Below are positions 44,156 to 55,779 of a stretch of 64,000 nucleotides of DNA, piece after piece. The DNA comes from Przewalskia tangutica (Eukaryota; Streptophyta; Magnoliopsida; Solanales; Solanaceae). The stretch covers positions 81,178,992-81,242,991 of the forward strand of contig CM056731.1 of assembly GCA_029844215.1 (NCBI GenBank), read 5' to 3'. Under the pieces are notes generated by a model, which made no database searches, was not told the origin of the DNA, and saw only the letters and a list, made by a program, of their open reading frames with translations. Position 1 is the first letter of the stretch. Each line of letters begins with the position of its first letter. The translations under genes and the position numbers were made by a program.

Positions 44156-44335
44156 ATCTGCTCTGTGGCGCGTAACTCTGACGGTGATGAACCCAGCGAT
44201 CCGAAGGTGAGTCGTAACATCCGCGCCACCTCTGGTTGGACAATTTCTCGCAAAATGGCCCTGATGGCCGCTGGTAAAACAAGCATTAGTAAAAAGACGA
44301 CATTCCCGGGATGGCGTGCATCGCATAGTGAACAA
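44129..44335 (-). pseudogene. gag zinc-knuckle piece of D
   Basis: It contains CTPSREC (remnant of the CxxCGxxHxGxC module) and then ACFTSGHQGHFARNCPTRGGAD. In A the second module is CFTCGQQGHFARDCP, so the second zinc ligand Cys is Ser here while His and the last Cys remain. It continues the gag of 44409-44726 after a frameshift and ends at the non-coding module. Zinc binding is probably impaired. Confidence 0.75.
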
Positions 44336-44408
44336 CGAGGAAAAGCGAATCGGCTAGAACCTATGTAAATCGCGGAACGGAAACCCTGGAGTTCTGACCA
44401 ACTCCTAC

Positions 44409-44726
44409 CTACCCCGAATGTCCTGAAGTCTGTGGAGGACCCCTCTGTACTGGCGGAGGCGCATAACCAGTCTGCTGCTGAGAAGGTCCGCCTCGAAAGT
44501 TACCAGAGGACCCTGCTGTTCTGGCCCTCTTCTGCTGATCTTGGTTAATCCGTCGATCTCTACGTTCCTCAGTCTGCTGCGCGTAAGCCTGTACGCGGGC
44601 AATGTCCATGTCTGATTGAAGAGCTACTCTTGTACAACTCTCTGCTAGATAATCGTCATGTCCTGTGACATATCGGTGCACTCTATCCTCCATGTCTGCC
44701 ACTACCGCGGGGACATAACGAGCCAC
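44409..44726 (-). CDS. gag central piece of D (105-aa ORF)
   Basis: It includes ADMEDRVHRYVTGHDDYLAESC and VALQSDMDIARVQAYAQQTEERR, the end of the capsid domain, matched by F (EMEDRVHRYVTGLDDYMAESC near 54546) and A (MEDRVHRYAT near 7617). The second half is Gln/Pro/Gly-rich (QQQTGYAPPPVQRGPPQTSG), the linker before the knuckles. The frame breaks on both sides: the capsid continues upstream at 44769-44984 and the knuckle downstream at 44129-44335. It is one of the best preserved gag stretches in the window. Confidence 0.8.
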   Translation of the reverse strand: MARYVPAVVADMEDRVHRYVTGHDDYLAESCTRVALQSDMDIARVQAYAQQTEERRDRRINQDQQKRARTAGSSGNFRGGPSQQQTGYAPPPVQRGPPQTSGHSG

Positions 44727-44768
44727 TAAGCCAAACTCTATACTGTATTCCCGAATCGTCCGCCAGTT

Positions 44769-44984
44769 CTATCTCAACATCACAAACCTAACTGCCCGAG
44801 CTCTCCTCATCTGCGAGGGCAAGAAGTGTGTAAGAAATGCCTCTGAGAACTCGTCCCAACCAGATGGAGGCGCATGCTTCCCCCGGGATAGTTCCCAAGA
44901 ATCAAACCGGTCGACTGCAGTACCATGCAGCCGATGCGAACCTAAGACCACCGACTGTGTCTCCGAAGCCTTGATCATTCTCAT
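44769..44984 (-). CDS. gag capsid piece of D (71-aa ORF)
   Basis: It begins MRMIKASETQSVVLGSHRL and continues AVDRFDSWELSRGKHAPPSG, then WDEFSEAFLTHFLPSQMRRAR, the retrotransposon gag domain with its conserved Trp and FLTHFLP-type helix. A and F contain the same residues in broken frames (7339 onward; about 54280-54430). A short indel separates it from 44726. Gag multimerises to form the particle. Confidence 0.82.
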   Translation of the reverse strand: MRMIKASETQSVVLGSHRLHGTAVDRFDSWELSRGKHAPPSGWDEFSEAFLTHFLPSQMRRARAVRFVMLR

Positions 44985-45419
44985 GATCCGCTGTAACTAT
45001 CGAATAAACTCCTGAGGATCTTCCTCAGTTCCCGATCCATAGAACTCGGGTGGACTGCAACTCAAGGAGTCCCGAAATCTCAACTGTCGGATCTAGGGTG
45101 AACTACTGGTACTACCGGAACCTCCGACTCTCGCCTGTCCTCATTCCCAGCCACCAGACTAGCTAGTAACTGGGTCATCCCCTTGTAACTCATATCCTCT
45201 GTTCCTGGCCGTGGGACTAGAGGCTCGGGTATCGTGGTCTCAATAGCTACTGCTACTGCTCTAAAACTCTCCTGGGGCTAGCGGCGTCGCAAAACTCCCC
45301 GAATGAAGCGCTGTCTCAGATAATGACTGGGCCCGTGCCCTGGTAACCCTCTGTGCTCTACTCGCAGCTCCCTCTACTGCCTTGCCCTCCTGGGCTCTGG
45401 TTGCCTTGCGTAGAGGCAT
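44985..45419 (-). pseudogene. gag N-terminus of D, frameshifted
   Basis: The start ATG at 45419-45417 lies about 190 nt from the PBS, as in A and F, and reads MPLRKATRAQEGKAVEGAA. The frame is lost near 45300. Near 45055-45000 the words SPEFYG, EDPQEFI and RIMRMI are recognisable in two frames and lead into the intact piece at 44984. Frameshifts occur at GC-rich words that differ among copies. Confidence 0.65.
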
Positions 45420-45604
45420 AACTAGCACAAACGAATACGCCAGAGGGAGTCCAACTTATAACACAACTCTAAGGCACGATCTCAGAGTGAGAAGAATGGA
45501 AACCAATCCTAAATATCCTGACCTCACGATTATAGGTGTGGTGCACGCACACCGATAATCAAGACTACTAGATACGATGCGTAGACACTTTCAGAGGATT
45601 AAGC

Positions 45605-45615
45605 GCTCGATACCA
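45605..45615 (-). other. Primer-binding site of D, altered
   Basis: TGGTATCGAGC on the minus strand, the iMet-type PBS with CAG reduced to CG, exactly as in B and F. Confidence 0.82.
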
Positions 45616-45619
45616 CTTT

Positions 45620-48288
45620 TGTCACGACCGATCCGGGCGTGGTGGTGCCTACCGGACACCCAAGTAGACATACATCAGTAATCGTGGAATATAACAAACA
45701 AGACATGAAACATATGTATCGATAAAAAAATAGGCTAACGCGGTTACCTTTACGAATATATAAATAAAACTTGAACGACGATTACATCCCTTTTACAAAC
45801 TCGCCTGCGGTACCACGGACCTCACAGAATGTTTTAACAACGACGGGACGGGGCCGCCATACCACGAATGTAAGTACCTACAACGGGGACTATACGAATA
45901 AGCCTCGGAGAAGCGGAGCTTCCGAGCATTTGGTGTGATCACGTGAGCAAGGATCGGCATCGGTGTACCTCTACTGCGGCATGAGCGGCCCCGAAGGAGG
46001 TCGATCTGGTACCAAGTATGTGAAGCGAAAATCGTAAATGAAATCATAGTAGTCTATATAAAGCGAAGACATATATGATAACCAATTTACGATACGGTAT
46101 GCGATCGTGTCAAGTCGGGGACTCACGCCTTAAAGTCATCACTCAAATATAACTATGGGTCTCACGCCCACAACATCAATCATGCGTGGAACACCTTCCT
46201 CATGGCGATCTATGATATAAAAGCACCAAGGAATACACATGAACACGAGTCCCACCTATGTCATAATAAAACCATACGGGGTAAGTCTGAAGGCATAGCC
46301 GACTAAAACCCACGGTACCAGCGGGTCATAAAGCGTATCACGAGATCTGTCTGACCGCCACATGATCGAAGCGGCCACTCTCGCGCGATATCAAATGTGC
46401 GCGTCTAATCTGGAACTTCCGCAGACTCGCGCATAGGCCACTCGCGTAGGCCGCGTGAGGTATTCCCGCATCGGTAGCTACTCCGGCGTCGTCACGGACT
46501 CGCGATCCGCGTAGCGCATAGACGCGTGACCACAAAGGCGCGCGCTAACACGGAACTCTCGTAGCTCGCATAGGTCCCTGGACCCGCGTAGGTATTCTCG
46601 AATCATGGTCCTGCATCGCTGAGTCTACCCGCATCGGAGGGCGCAACCCCGTATCATGTCAAGAGGTGAGTGATATAATACTAACATAACAGCTTATTGT
46701 TAAACAACATAAGCACAACAAGGGGAAACCCCTTTACACAAACATCACAAGACACTAACACACGTAGTATCTTAACATGTCTACTTATCAAACCATCTTA
46801 CTACACTTTCCAGAAATCAATACAAGACTTTCATAAAAAATAAGTAAACCGTTAGTCTATCTTCCTAAGTCGTTATACCTAACTTCCCATAAAGCTAGTA
46901 TAACACTTAAGCTTTTAAAACCAAGTATTCATTTTCTTTCAAAATGGTTAATAACTCTTTGAAATACTTCGATTCTTATTATTTAAACTCAAGTCAAAAG
47001 ACATCAAAGTAAAACCAAAACAATTTTCATACCTTCTTTTAAAACAAAGGCACTTCTCCTTTAAAAGTCAAGTAGCAATATATTTTTTAAACCAAGTGTC
47101 TTACTCTTTTAAAAACAAGTAACCTATACATTTAAATCAAGTTACTTCTCCTTTCCCAAAATCAAGTTGTTTATAAGTCAAGTTATCATTTTAAATCCAA
47201 TGATAAAACCATTCTTATTTTCGAAATCAAGATAACTTTATTCTTTAAAAGACCACACCCATTACTCATGAGTGAGATTTTACAACTTTTTAACATAATT
47301 CAAGTCCCTAATGTTTCATAACAAGTCACTTAACTTTGGAATCAAGTCAAGGACACAAAAAGAAAATCAACTTCCTTTAAATACATGTGCATCTACCGCG
47401 CTAAATATATTTCACAAATATCATGCTAGAAAGGATAGGAAGAGGTTCACATACCTCGCGACGATTATCGACAATTAGCAAAATGCTCCAAGTACTATAA
47501 CCTTGCTAGCCTTTTCCACCCTTCAAGTAGAATACGCTACTCGTAGTACTTCAACCTTTGAACCGACCCTTCACGAGGGTGATGAAATCAACCTTCTTTA
47601 CAAGTTAACCTTAAATAATGACGGAACTAGTCCCTTTTCAATAATCACTTGCTGGAACGTTGCTTTGAAACAATATTTGCAAGACGTTTTGTTCAAAAAA
47701 ATATTTCTTTGGACGTTTCTCATCAAGTGAAACAAAAATTTAAGAATGTAATTGCTTATCCTCCAGTGAACTAGTTGGTCACACTATTACTACTATAAAG
47801 CACAATGATTACCTCGAAAAATGAGAAATAAGTTAATTACAACTTACCTTACTGGCATCATCTAAGTCCTAATTGCTAGGCATGAGACACATAGTCTCTT
47901 AGTGTGTACATGACACATACACGTAAGTGATTATTGACCCCATATTTGGTCCTTATCCAATTGTTACTAATAGTAACCACCTCTTATTGGTGGGACCCAC
48001 TTAATGAAATACTAAAATATTATTATGAGTCATCGTTGTCACACTATTAAAATCTTAAATTATTTCGAGACTTTATCCGTAAAATATAAATTCCATAATT
48101 CATATAAGTTCTTAAAAGTCTTAAATACCAAAGTTGAGAATTCAATTCTCAATAATAAACCTCTTTCCTTCACGAAATTCGGAAACTTTTCCGTCGAAAA
48201 ATCACATCTTTCTTCCTTTCCAATTTTTAATGTCGTATTCTCGTACGTACGTTCTCACATACATACTCTGGAACTACGGGGTGTAACA
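45620..48288 (-). repeat. 5' LTR of element D
   Basis: TGTTACACCCCG at 48288 to GTGACA at 45620. 45620-46650 differs from its partner 39968-41090 by dozens of small changes, many of type CAG to CGA or CTG to TCG/ACG or loss. 46650-48288 is nearly identical to the partner. The uneven divergence is unexpected for one insertion. Confidence 0.93.
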
Positions 48289-48293
48289 ACACT
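48289..48293. repeat. TSD of element D, right copy (ACACT)
   Basis: Identical to 39963-39967. Confidence 0.92.
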
Positions 48294-50881
48294 GTGCCTT
48301 ACTAATAATGAGAGTAAACAAGAGTATACTTTACTGCATAAAAATAAGAGGCTCATGATCAAATTAGGGCCACCCGCCCGTAGTATCATTAAGCAATCCT
48401 ACTCCTGGGACTATTTCACCCGCATAGGTCCTGTGGACCCACAATGAGGTCATATGCCTCGCATGGGACTATTTCACCCGTATAGGACTATTTCACCCGC
48501 ATAGGCCCGGTGGACCCGCAATGAGTACAAACGCCGCACTCGCATCATGGGTAGCAAATCCATGGAATAAGTAGTAACCCGGGGGTTTACCCCGCCAGAA
48601 TAACATAACCTAGCACAACCGGCTATCATACATACCATAAGCACCACCGGCTTATCATACATAACATAAGCACCACCGGCTTATCATACATAACATAAGC
48701 AAGTTAAGAAATCCCCTAACTTCTTATTAGTCTTAATTATCATGCACTCTCATTTTATTTAACTTAAGGCACTAACATGTCATTAAAAATCCGGGAATTT
48801 AACCCAAAGTACTACGTTCTTCCGTTCCTTTAAAAAGAACCCCTTTTATATAAAAACCCCAAGATACTAACACCCGTAGTATCAAGGCTTGTCTACTTTT
48901 CAAAACAAGTTACTACACCTTTAGAAATTCATTTCAAGGCTTTGAAACTCAGTAACTTCTACATTCAAAACCTAGGCAACTCATGCCTATAAATCAAGTA
49001 GACCACTCTCTTATCCTTCCATAAAGCCGTTATAACTAACTTCCCATAAAGTCGTTATAACTCTTTATGGTTTAGACAAATTCATTCTTTTTATAACCAA
49101 GAGACTTATACTTTCAAACCAAGTATCATATAATTTCAAATCAAGTTACATAACTTTCAAAATACTTCAAGTCTCTTAACTTTAGAAATCAAGTTTCTTC
49201 ACTATAGAATATCAAGTTCCTTAACTTTAGAATATCAAGTTCCTTAACTTTAGAAAATCATGTCTCTTATCTTTAGAATAGTTCAAGAAATCAATACTTT
49301 CCCAAATCAAGTATTCTATACTTTTCAAGTCAAGAAATCCTTCCATGTAACATCAAGTCATATATCCTTTTCGAAAACAAGGCAAGAATATCAGAATGAA
49401 ACCAAATTCCTTTTTAACCATGTACGTCCACCGTACTATACATTTATAGCTATTCATGCTCAAGAAGATAGGGAAAGTTCCACATACCTGTTCGGCTTAA
49501 TCCACTTTCTAACTTAAATTTGTCGCACGTAGAATGCCAACCTATAATGACCACAATACGCCTATCAATTTCTAGCTTTCAATGTAGAATATTTCTAAGT
49601 ATAATGACTCTTATTCTACGGAAAATCGGGCAGCACTTCCTTTGTTTCTATGTACTTTTCCACCTTTTTCAAGGCCCGAAAATCAATAACCAAATGCCAC
49701 ATTTAAGGCTCAACAATTCAGAAATTCCAAGGGGATTACACGCCTAACAGGACGTGTAAAATTCTGCCCCACAATCAATATAAAACTGTCCAATATTTCC
49801 AAGACATATTCGGCTACCATTGTCACAATAAATATCAATTTCCTTTCAATTCTTTTTTCAATCCAAATTATTATTCCAACATGTTATATACATAATAACA
49901 ATTACAATAACTATAAATCCTTTCTTCCTTAACATGTGACAATTGTAACTATCGACTAAATTGATTACAACATTAATGGCTAACTTGCCCATTTTCAGTT
50001 TATAACATGTCTACATGATCCAAATCTTTTCAAACTTTAATCTATACATATCACATGCTCATATCAACTACTATAACATGTAATATTTAATCACATTAAG
50101 AAGATGAAGATTTTACCTCAATAAGCCCTAATAATGTCCAAGCGTAAAAGTCGATCCTTAGCAACTTTTAGCTTCTCTCCTTATGTTCCAATCCGCTCCA
50201 AGAACTCATTATAAGCTCATGAAGAACTCCTCTTCAAGTTCCATCTTCAAAGTTGAAGAACACCTTAGATTTCCATCTTGCGACTAACGTGAAAACGTAT
50301 TTTTTCTGGAAACTTTCTATTGAGATAACCTTACAATACCTCTCGGAACCTTGGGTTAAAGTATTGTGAATTATGGACAACAACTGAAAATCTTTTGTGT
50401 GCAAAATGGCATGATGCCGAGAGCTCTCTCTTGAGCAAGACAAAGTCTTGAAAAAATTTCTAAGTGTAGAATGTCTTGCACTAGTATGATGATATACTAC
50501 CTTCAATGTCCAAGATTAGAACACTTGTGTGGCCTAGATTCATTGGGGTTAAAAGATCTAATGTCAAGTTGGCTAGTTGACTTAGTCAATAATGTCAAGC
50601 CTTGGCTTGTTCAAGACTTGACCAATTCTCCATGTCAATTTCGTCCAAGCCTATGTAGGGGGGTGACATGTGTCACCCTCCCATTCGCCCATACACTTCG
50701 TTTCCCGACATTTCCATAATTCCGATAAATTTTACGGGTCTCAATTTACAAACATTAATCTTTCCCGAGGTTCGGAAGACTTTTCCCTTTGGAAAACAAT
50801 TCTCTCTTTCGTTCCAATTTATAAGTCTTGTGCCCTCACGCCTATTCTTGTATACATGTCCTGGAATTACAGGGTGTAACA
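48294..50881 (-). repeat. 3' LTR of E, proximal piece
   Basis: Continues 39453-39967 and ends TGTTACACCCTG at 50881 next to the PPT. Contains leader motifs (48410-48540), a short repeat (48617-48705), a GTAGACGTACG-type box near 49421-49442 and an AT-rich remainder with no gene. Confidence 0.85.
48617..48705. repeat. Short tandem repeat, about 29 bp, three copies, in LTR E
   Basis: GGCTTATCATACATAACATA and AGCACCACC words recur in tandem, the first unit diverged. Confidence 0.8.
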
Positions 50882-50917
50882 TTCTTCCCCCCTTAGAAAC
50901 ATTCATCCCCGAATGTT
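50882..50917 (-). other. Polypurine tract and hairpin of E
   Basis: On the minus strand AACATTC-GGGGAT-GAATGTT (50917-50898) precedes TAAGGGGGGAAGAA. The stem is conserved and the loop is one base longer than in A. Confidence 0.85.
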
Positions 50918-51292
50918 CTTTCGGAGTCCAATCTAATTAGATAGCGACATAGTCTCCTTTTACTACACCCTTCATACAAATATATGCCACCCATGGCCAC
51001 ATAACAATATTTATACTAAAACGTCAACCTGAACTCCAAATGTCGACGTCGGTTATCTGCATAAAGCTTCTGCTGACTCTGAGCTTACTAAAAATCTTTC
51101 CTGGATAAACTTCGCCTTATCCACAGCCCGCTGAACCAAGTCTGGGCTAATTATCTGAACCTCGCCTATGTTGAACCAACCCACCGGCGATCTACACTTT
51201 CTTTAATACAAAGCCTCATACAGGGCCATCTGAATACTTGAATGGTAATGGGTATTATACGCAACTCAACGAGAGGCAAAAGATCCTCCCAG
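50918..51292 (-). pseudogene. Integrase C-terminal remnant of E
   Basis: Nucleotide similarity to D 43140-43340 is clear (CCTTATCCAC, ATTATCTGAACCT, AGGGCCATCTGAAT). It encodes a broken version of the integrase end-of-core region (PYEALY...PIGW equivalent near 51200). The GPY/F and chromodomain-like segments present in A are not recognisable before the PPT. Multiple stops. Element F is inserted at its upstream end. Confidence 0.65.
51288..51292. repeat. TSD of element F, left copy (CCCAG)
   Basis: The right side reads CCAGC (60896-60900). The host integrase sequence rejoins as CTCCCAG|CTACC if one C was lost, so the duplication is CCCAG with a 1-nt deletion, or CCAG. Confidence 0.7.
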
Positions 51293-53713
51293 TGTTATAC
51301 CCCGTATTTCCAGAGTATGTACGTAAGGGAATACGTACAAAAAGTTAGCCTTGGACGTTTTTTTTGTACACAACTCACTAAAAGAATCGTTTTCCGACGA
51401 AACGTTTCCACAGCTTTCGTAGGGAAAATTCCGGCTATGCCATTACTAATTTTTGCGGATTTTTCCGAGAGACGAAACATTTTGGACCAACGGGAGGGCG
51501 ACACTTGGCACCCTCCCATTGATGGACTTGAATCGTCCATTGGACGAAATTGGAGAGGAGGTGCACGTTTTTTGTGCCTTGTGCACAAGTCAAGGAGTTG
51601 GTAGGATATTTTTGTAGAGTAAATCTTCACCCTACACTTGCCTTGCACTTGTCTTAGTCTTGGCCATTGGTTGGCCACTTCTTGACCTATAAATACCCCC
51701 TTAAAGATGAAGAGTTCTTCATCCACAAAGTTATCTTCCAAGTCTAAAAATCCTCTCCTCTCCCTTAGCCTTTCGTCCAACACCTCCCCCCCCCTTTGAG
51801 TGAGTTTGGCCGAGGGCCTACCCCCCCCTAGCCTAGCCGAAATCTACCCCCCCTCCCTTGGTAGAAAAGTTGTCTTCTAGTATTGTTATAATGCCCAAAA
51901 TACCCTAGCCCAAATCCCATAGTACCTAGTAGAAGTTGTGAAGAACTTCTAAGGTTTCTTGGAGCTACCGGAGCGTACAACTTAGGAGCTAAACCTTGCT
52001 CAGGCGCGACTTTATCTAGGATATTTTTGGGCTTACCGAGGTAACTAATCCTAACCCTCTTTTGAATTAGAGAATACATACTGTAGTAGTATTAGAATAA
52101 GTATTAAATACTTAGAAGGATATCACAGAATAGAATTGGTATTACCACAGTAGAAGGGTTTAAAGAAGAATAATCAAACTACTTACATAGAATTTGTTTT
52201 CACGATGAACTTATATAGCTCAGGGTAGGGAGGTCTTGCCCGACTTTCCGTAGAATTGTGAACCCTCTGTTTAGAATGACCTTGAGTAGTCTTTGATAGA
52301 TGTCGTGACTATTATAGGTGACTCTCTGCGCGACATATTCAACTTGGCGGTGGTTTTTATTTGAGAAGGTATGTGATTCTTCCTAAAGCATGATATTTTA
52401 CAATATATAGTGCGGTAGACGTAAATGTGTTAAGCGAATAATAACTACGGCAATGTCTTTGACTTAAGCACGAATAATACTTATGGCAATGCCTGGCTTA
52501 AGCTGAATAATACTTACGATGCCTCGGCTTAAGCACGAATAACAAAGAATGAAGCATTTCAAAAGAATATTGAATCATTTTTAACGGAAGATAAATATTT
52601 GGTTTTAAAACAAAAGCTTAAGAGTTATACTAGCTTTATGGGAAGTTAGGTATAACTTAAGAAAGATAAAAAGGAACTTTACTTGTTTGTTTATAAAAGC
52701 CTTGTATTGATTTGTTAAGTGTAGTAAGATTTGTGTGATAAGTAGACATATTATGATGCTACAGGTTAGTGTCTTGAAATGTGTAAGGGGTCATTCTTCT
52801 TGTGCTTACGTTGCTAACAGTAAGTCCGTTGTCTTGTTATTGTATCACCTACCCCATTTGTTATCACCGGAGGCTTGCCCGCGATCTTGGTCTATCGGCT
52901 ATCGCGGTCTATGAGACTATGCGGCAGCGGTATGCTCGGGATTGATCATTAGGGTGTTTAGCACGATGCGGGGATTCTATGCGGTCTGTTGAGACTATGC
53001 GGTCTTTTGAGGCTATGCGGGTGCGGGAGCCTAGGCGGATCTTTGGGGTTGCTGCCCCGTCTGAGAATACCTCATGCAGTGCGTGTGTGACTATGCGAGC
53101 TGCGGAAGTCGAGGACTAGGCACGCGAGAATGATACTATGGGCGATTGGCCTTGCCCGATCATTCGCGGCCTAGAATAGACAGTTCTGATTTTCCTATTT
53201 TTGTTGTTGTTTGTGATGTGGCACTATGTGCAATTGAAGCGATGGTATTTGTGAAAAGGTTTTAAATACTTTGATTTCATTTGATTCTTTATAGTTTCAC
53301 ATACTTGGTACTGTTGTCTTGACCTCCTTGGGGCTGCGTTCATCTGCGAGTAAAGGCAAGCAGGTGCTAGATCCGCAGCCATAGGATCTTTTGCGGTGGT
53401 CGCAGCAGCTCCATCTTCTCCGGATGCTCTACTTATGGGTATGATCTCACTGTTGTAGATAGTTTTGTCTGATCGGTATGGCGAATCTCCGCCATAGTTG
53501 TATATTTCCTTAAGTGCGTAGTCATGTTATGCAGTTTGGGATGTAGCTTTGAACCATGATTATTTATATATGCCGAAAGCGACGTTTTCTTACATAAAGC
53601 GTATCTTATTTTATAAAGCTGTTTACATCTTGGTTTATATTTCCATTGGTTACTCACGATGTATGGCTACTTGGGTGCCGGTAAGCACGATCACGGGCCG
53701 GGCAGTCGTGACA
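51293..53713 (+). repeat. 5' LTR of element F (2421 bp)
   Basis: TGTTATACCCCGTATTTCC to GCAGTCGTGACA. TATA box at 51687-51695, the GTATGTGATTCTTCC block near 52369, a box GTGCGGTAGACGT near 52408, a short repeat of CTTAAGC-GAATAATACTTA words (52455-52550) and leader motifs at 52890-53110. Confidence 0.93.
51687..51695 (+). promoter_or_regulatory. TATA box of element F 5' LTR
   Basis: CTATAAATACCCCC, 394 bp into the LTR. The 3' LTR copy is at 58887-58895. Confidence 0.65.
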
Positions 53714-53717
53714 AAAG

Positions 53718-53728
53718 TGGTATCGAGC
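53718..53728 (+). other. Primer-binding site of F, altered
   Basis: TGGTATCGAGC, 4 nt after the LTR end. Compare TGGTATCAGAGC at 6724-6735. Confidence 0.85.
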
Positions 53729-53906
53729 GATTAATCTTCGGAAAGTGTCTGAGGCCGTATCTAGTAAGTCTTGATTATCGGTGTGTTGTGCACCACGATA
53801 ATCGAGGCTATAGGATATTTAGGATTGGTTTCCATTCTTCATTACGAGATCGTGCTTTAGAGGCGTGTTATAGGTTGGACCCTCTAACGTATTCCTTTCT
53901 GTGATT

Positions 53907-55184
53907 ATGCCTCGCGTAAAGCGGCCGGGCCCGAAAGGCAAAGCGTAGGAGGCGCTAGCAGACACCCAGTCTCGAGGGCTCAGGCCAGTCTATACGAGAC
54001 GGCGAGTTCTATGACGCCCGGCCCAGCCGAGACCACGGTACCCACCTCGTCCCGGCACAGGCGGAGAGTTAGGGTACTGAGAGATGGCCCGACTTTTGGC
54101 TAAAGTTGTGGCCGTCTGAGAGAGGCTGAATCACGGCGGTTCAGCTCGGCTCGATCGCACCGTAGTGCGAGGCGAATAGTTTGAGACTACGGGATTTCCT
54201 TAGTTGTAGCCCTCGAGTTTTACTGGTCGAGGCGGGAGGATGATCCACAGAGTTCATCCGTCATTGCGAGAGGATTATGCGGGTGATCGGGCTTGAGGCG
54301 ATGCGTGACATTCGGTTGCGTCGGTGCGTGATACGCGATCGATTGGTTTGATTCATGGGAGCTTTCGGGAGAGCATGCACCTCCAGTGGTATGGGATGAG
54401 TTTTGAGGCTTTTCTCACACTTCTTGCCTCATGATTAGGAGGGCACGGTGATAGATTCTTATTCTTTGAGGCAGGAGGGCCTTGCGGTGAGGAGTATAAT
54501 GTCGAGTTTGATTCTTTGGCTCGATATGTCCCTGCCCAGTAGCGAGATGGAGGACCGGGTGCATCGCTATGTCACAGGTCTAGATGATTACATGGCCGAG
54601 TCTTGTGCGAGTGTGTCCCTTCAGCCAGGCATGGACATAACCCGTATGCAGGCTCATGCACTAGGATGCGAGGCGTAGACCGCGGGTAAGCGATATCAGC
54701 GAGAAGAAGGCCAAGGCGGCGGTTCTTTTGGTGGTTCGGGGTGGCGACATCGTGAAGTCGATTTGCACCACGGCCCGGTATGAGCGCTCCTACCTCATTC
54801 GGTACGGCGGAAGCGATCGGGGCGGTCGGGGCCCGAGGACTTGATTTCGGGTAGCGAGGTGCTAACCGTTCGAGTGCTCGGTGTGCCCGTTGTGGTAGAT
54901 ACCATTCGGGAGCGTACTCGGGAGCTGCTATACTTGTGGCGGCGGTCATTTCGCGAGTTTGTCGGCCGGGCGGCGGTAGTAGGGCCCGATCTCAGTGCAT
55001 TGCGCTTCTTCATCCCAAGCGATTACTCGCCCGGAGGCAAGGTACTCGTGGACCAGCGGGTGGCGAGTCGTGGCGCGGGTCCCGATTCTAGCGATCCTCG
55101 AGCGCATTTATGCTGTCGGTAAGCGGGATCGGAGGCCTCACACGATGTCGCCACGAGGTACCTTATCGGTTCTGGGTTTGATGT
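53907..55184 (+). pseudogene. gag of F, frameshifted
   Basis: ATG 53907 (Met-Pro-Arg-Val-Lys-Arg) stands at the standard distance from the PBS, and the frame is lost within 15 codons. The best preserved part is 54546-54678: EMEDRVHRYVTGLDDYMAESC then VSLQPGMDITRMQAHALG, the end of the capsid domain as in D. The zinc-knuckle region (54880-55000) is recognisable only from nucleotide similarity to A 7970-8080; its Cys codons lie in different frames. Not translatable to Gag as written. Confidence 0.75.
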
Positions 55185-55440
55185 GTATGCTTTGATAGAT
55201 CGGGTTCTACTCTGTCTATATATCTCCCTTGTTGCTAGTAGGATAGGGATAGAGCACGAGTCCATAGACCCTTTCGAGGTAGCTACGCGATGGGTGATTC
55301 GGTGGTAGCTCGGCGAGTATATAGAGCTTGTCTGTGACTATTCTGATCGTCGGACCTGGCGACTTGATAGAGTTGGAGATGATTGACTTGACGTGATCAT
55401 GGGGATGGATTGGCTAGCTTCTTGCTATGCCAATGTAGGC
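55185..55440 (+). pseudogene. Protease remnant of F
   Basis: VYALID at about 55188, then a loss of two bases at the DPGST turn (A: ALIDPGSTLSY). Downstream ASRIGIE-like and DVIMGMDWLASCYANV (55398-55435) match A 8360-8578. The active-site motif is split by the indel, so no working protease is encoded. Confidence 0.7.
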
Positions 55441-55779
55441 AGAGAGAGTAGTATGGTTCGATTTCTGAGGCCGGTTGTTGAGTGGGAGGAGCACGCGGTA
55501 TCGTAGAGGGTAGGTTTATTTCCTACCTCGAGGCTAGAAAGATAATACGAAGGGTATATCTACCATCTCGTTCGGGTGTTTGATCTTGAAGGCTGCGGTA
55601 CCAGATTTTCCGTCGATTCGGTGGTGGTGAGTTCCAGGCGTGTTTCAGGCGACCTCCGGGTATCCCTCCCGAGAGGAGATTGAGTTTTGTATTGACATAT
55701 TGCGGACACTCGGCCTATTTCCATTCCGCCATCTGAGAATGGCACTGCGAAGTTGAGAGAGTTGAAGGATCGGCTTAGG

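Larger units (their letters stand above)
39968..48288 (-). mobile_element. Element D: pol-deficient Gypsy derivative with TSD
   Basis: This 8.3-kb element has LTRs of 2754 bp (39968-42721) and 2669 bp (45620-48288) and a perfect ACACT TSD. The minus-strand interior runs PBS, gag, non-coding module, integrase core to C-terminus, hairpin, PPT. Protease, RT, RNase H, the integrase zinc finger and the chromodomain tail are missing. Because the module matches that of Y, the gap looks inherited by a lineage rather than a private deletion. It would depend on an autonomous relative. Confidence 0.9.

Noticed and set aside
51295..51783. 162-codon minus-strand frame in LTR F
   Set aside because: It covers the U3 and TATA region of the LTR in antisense, is broken in the partner LTR (58590-58790 only) and has no domain.
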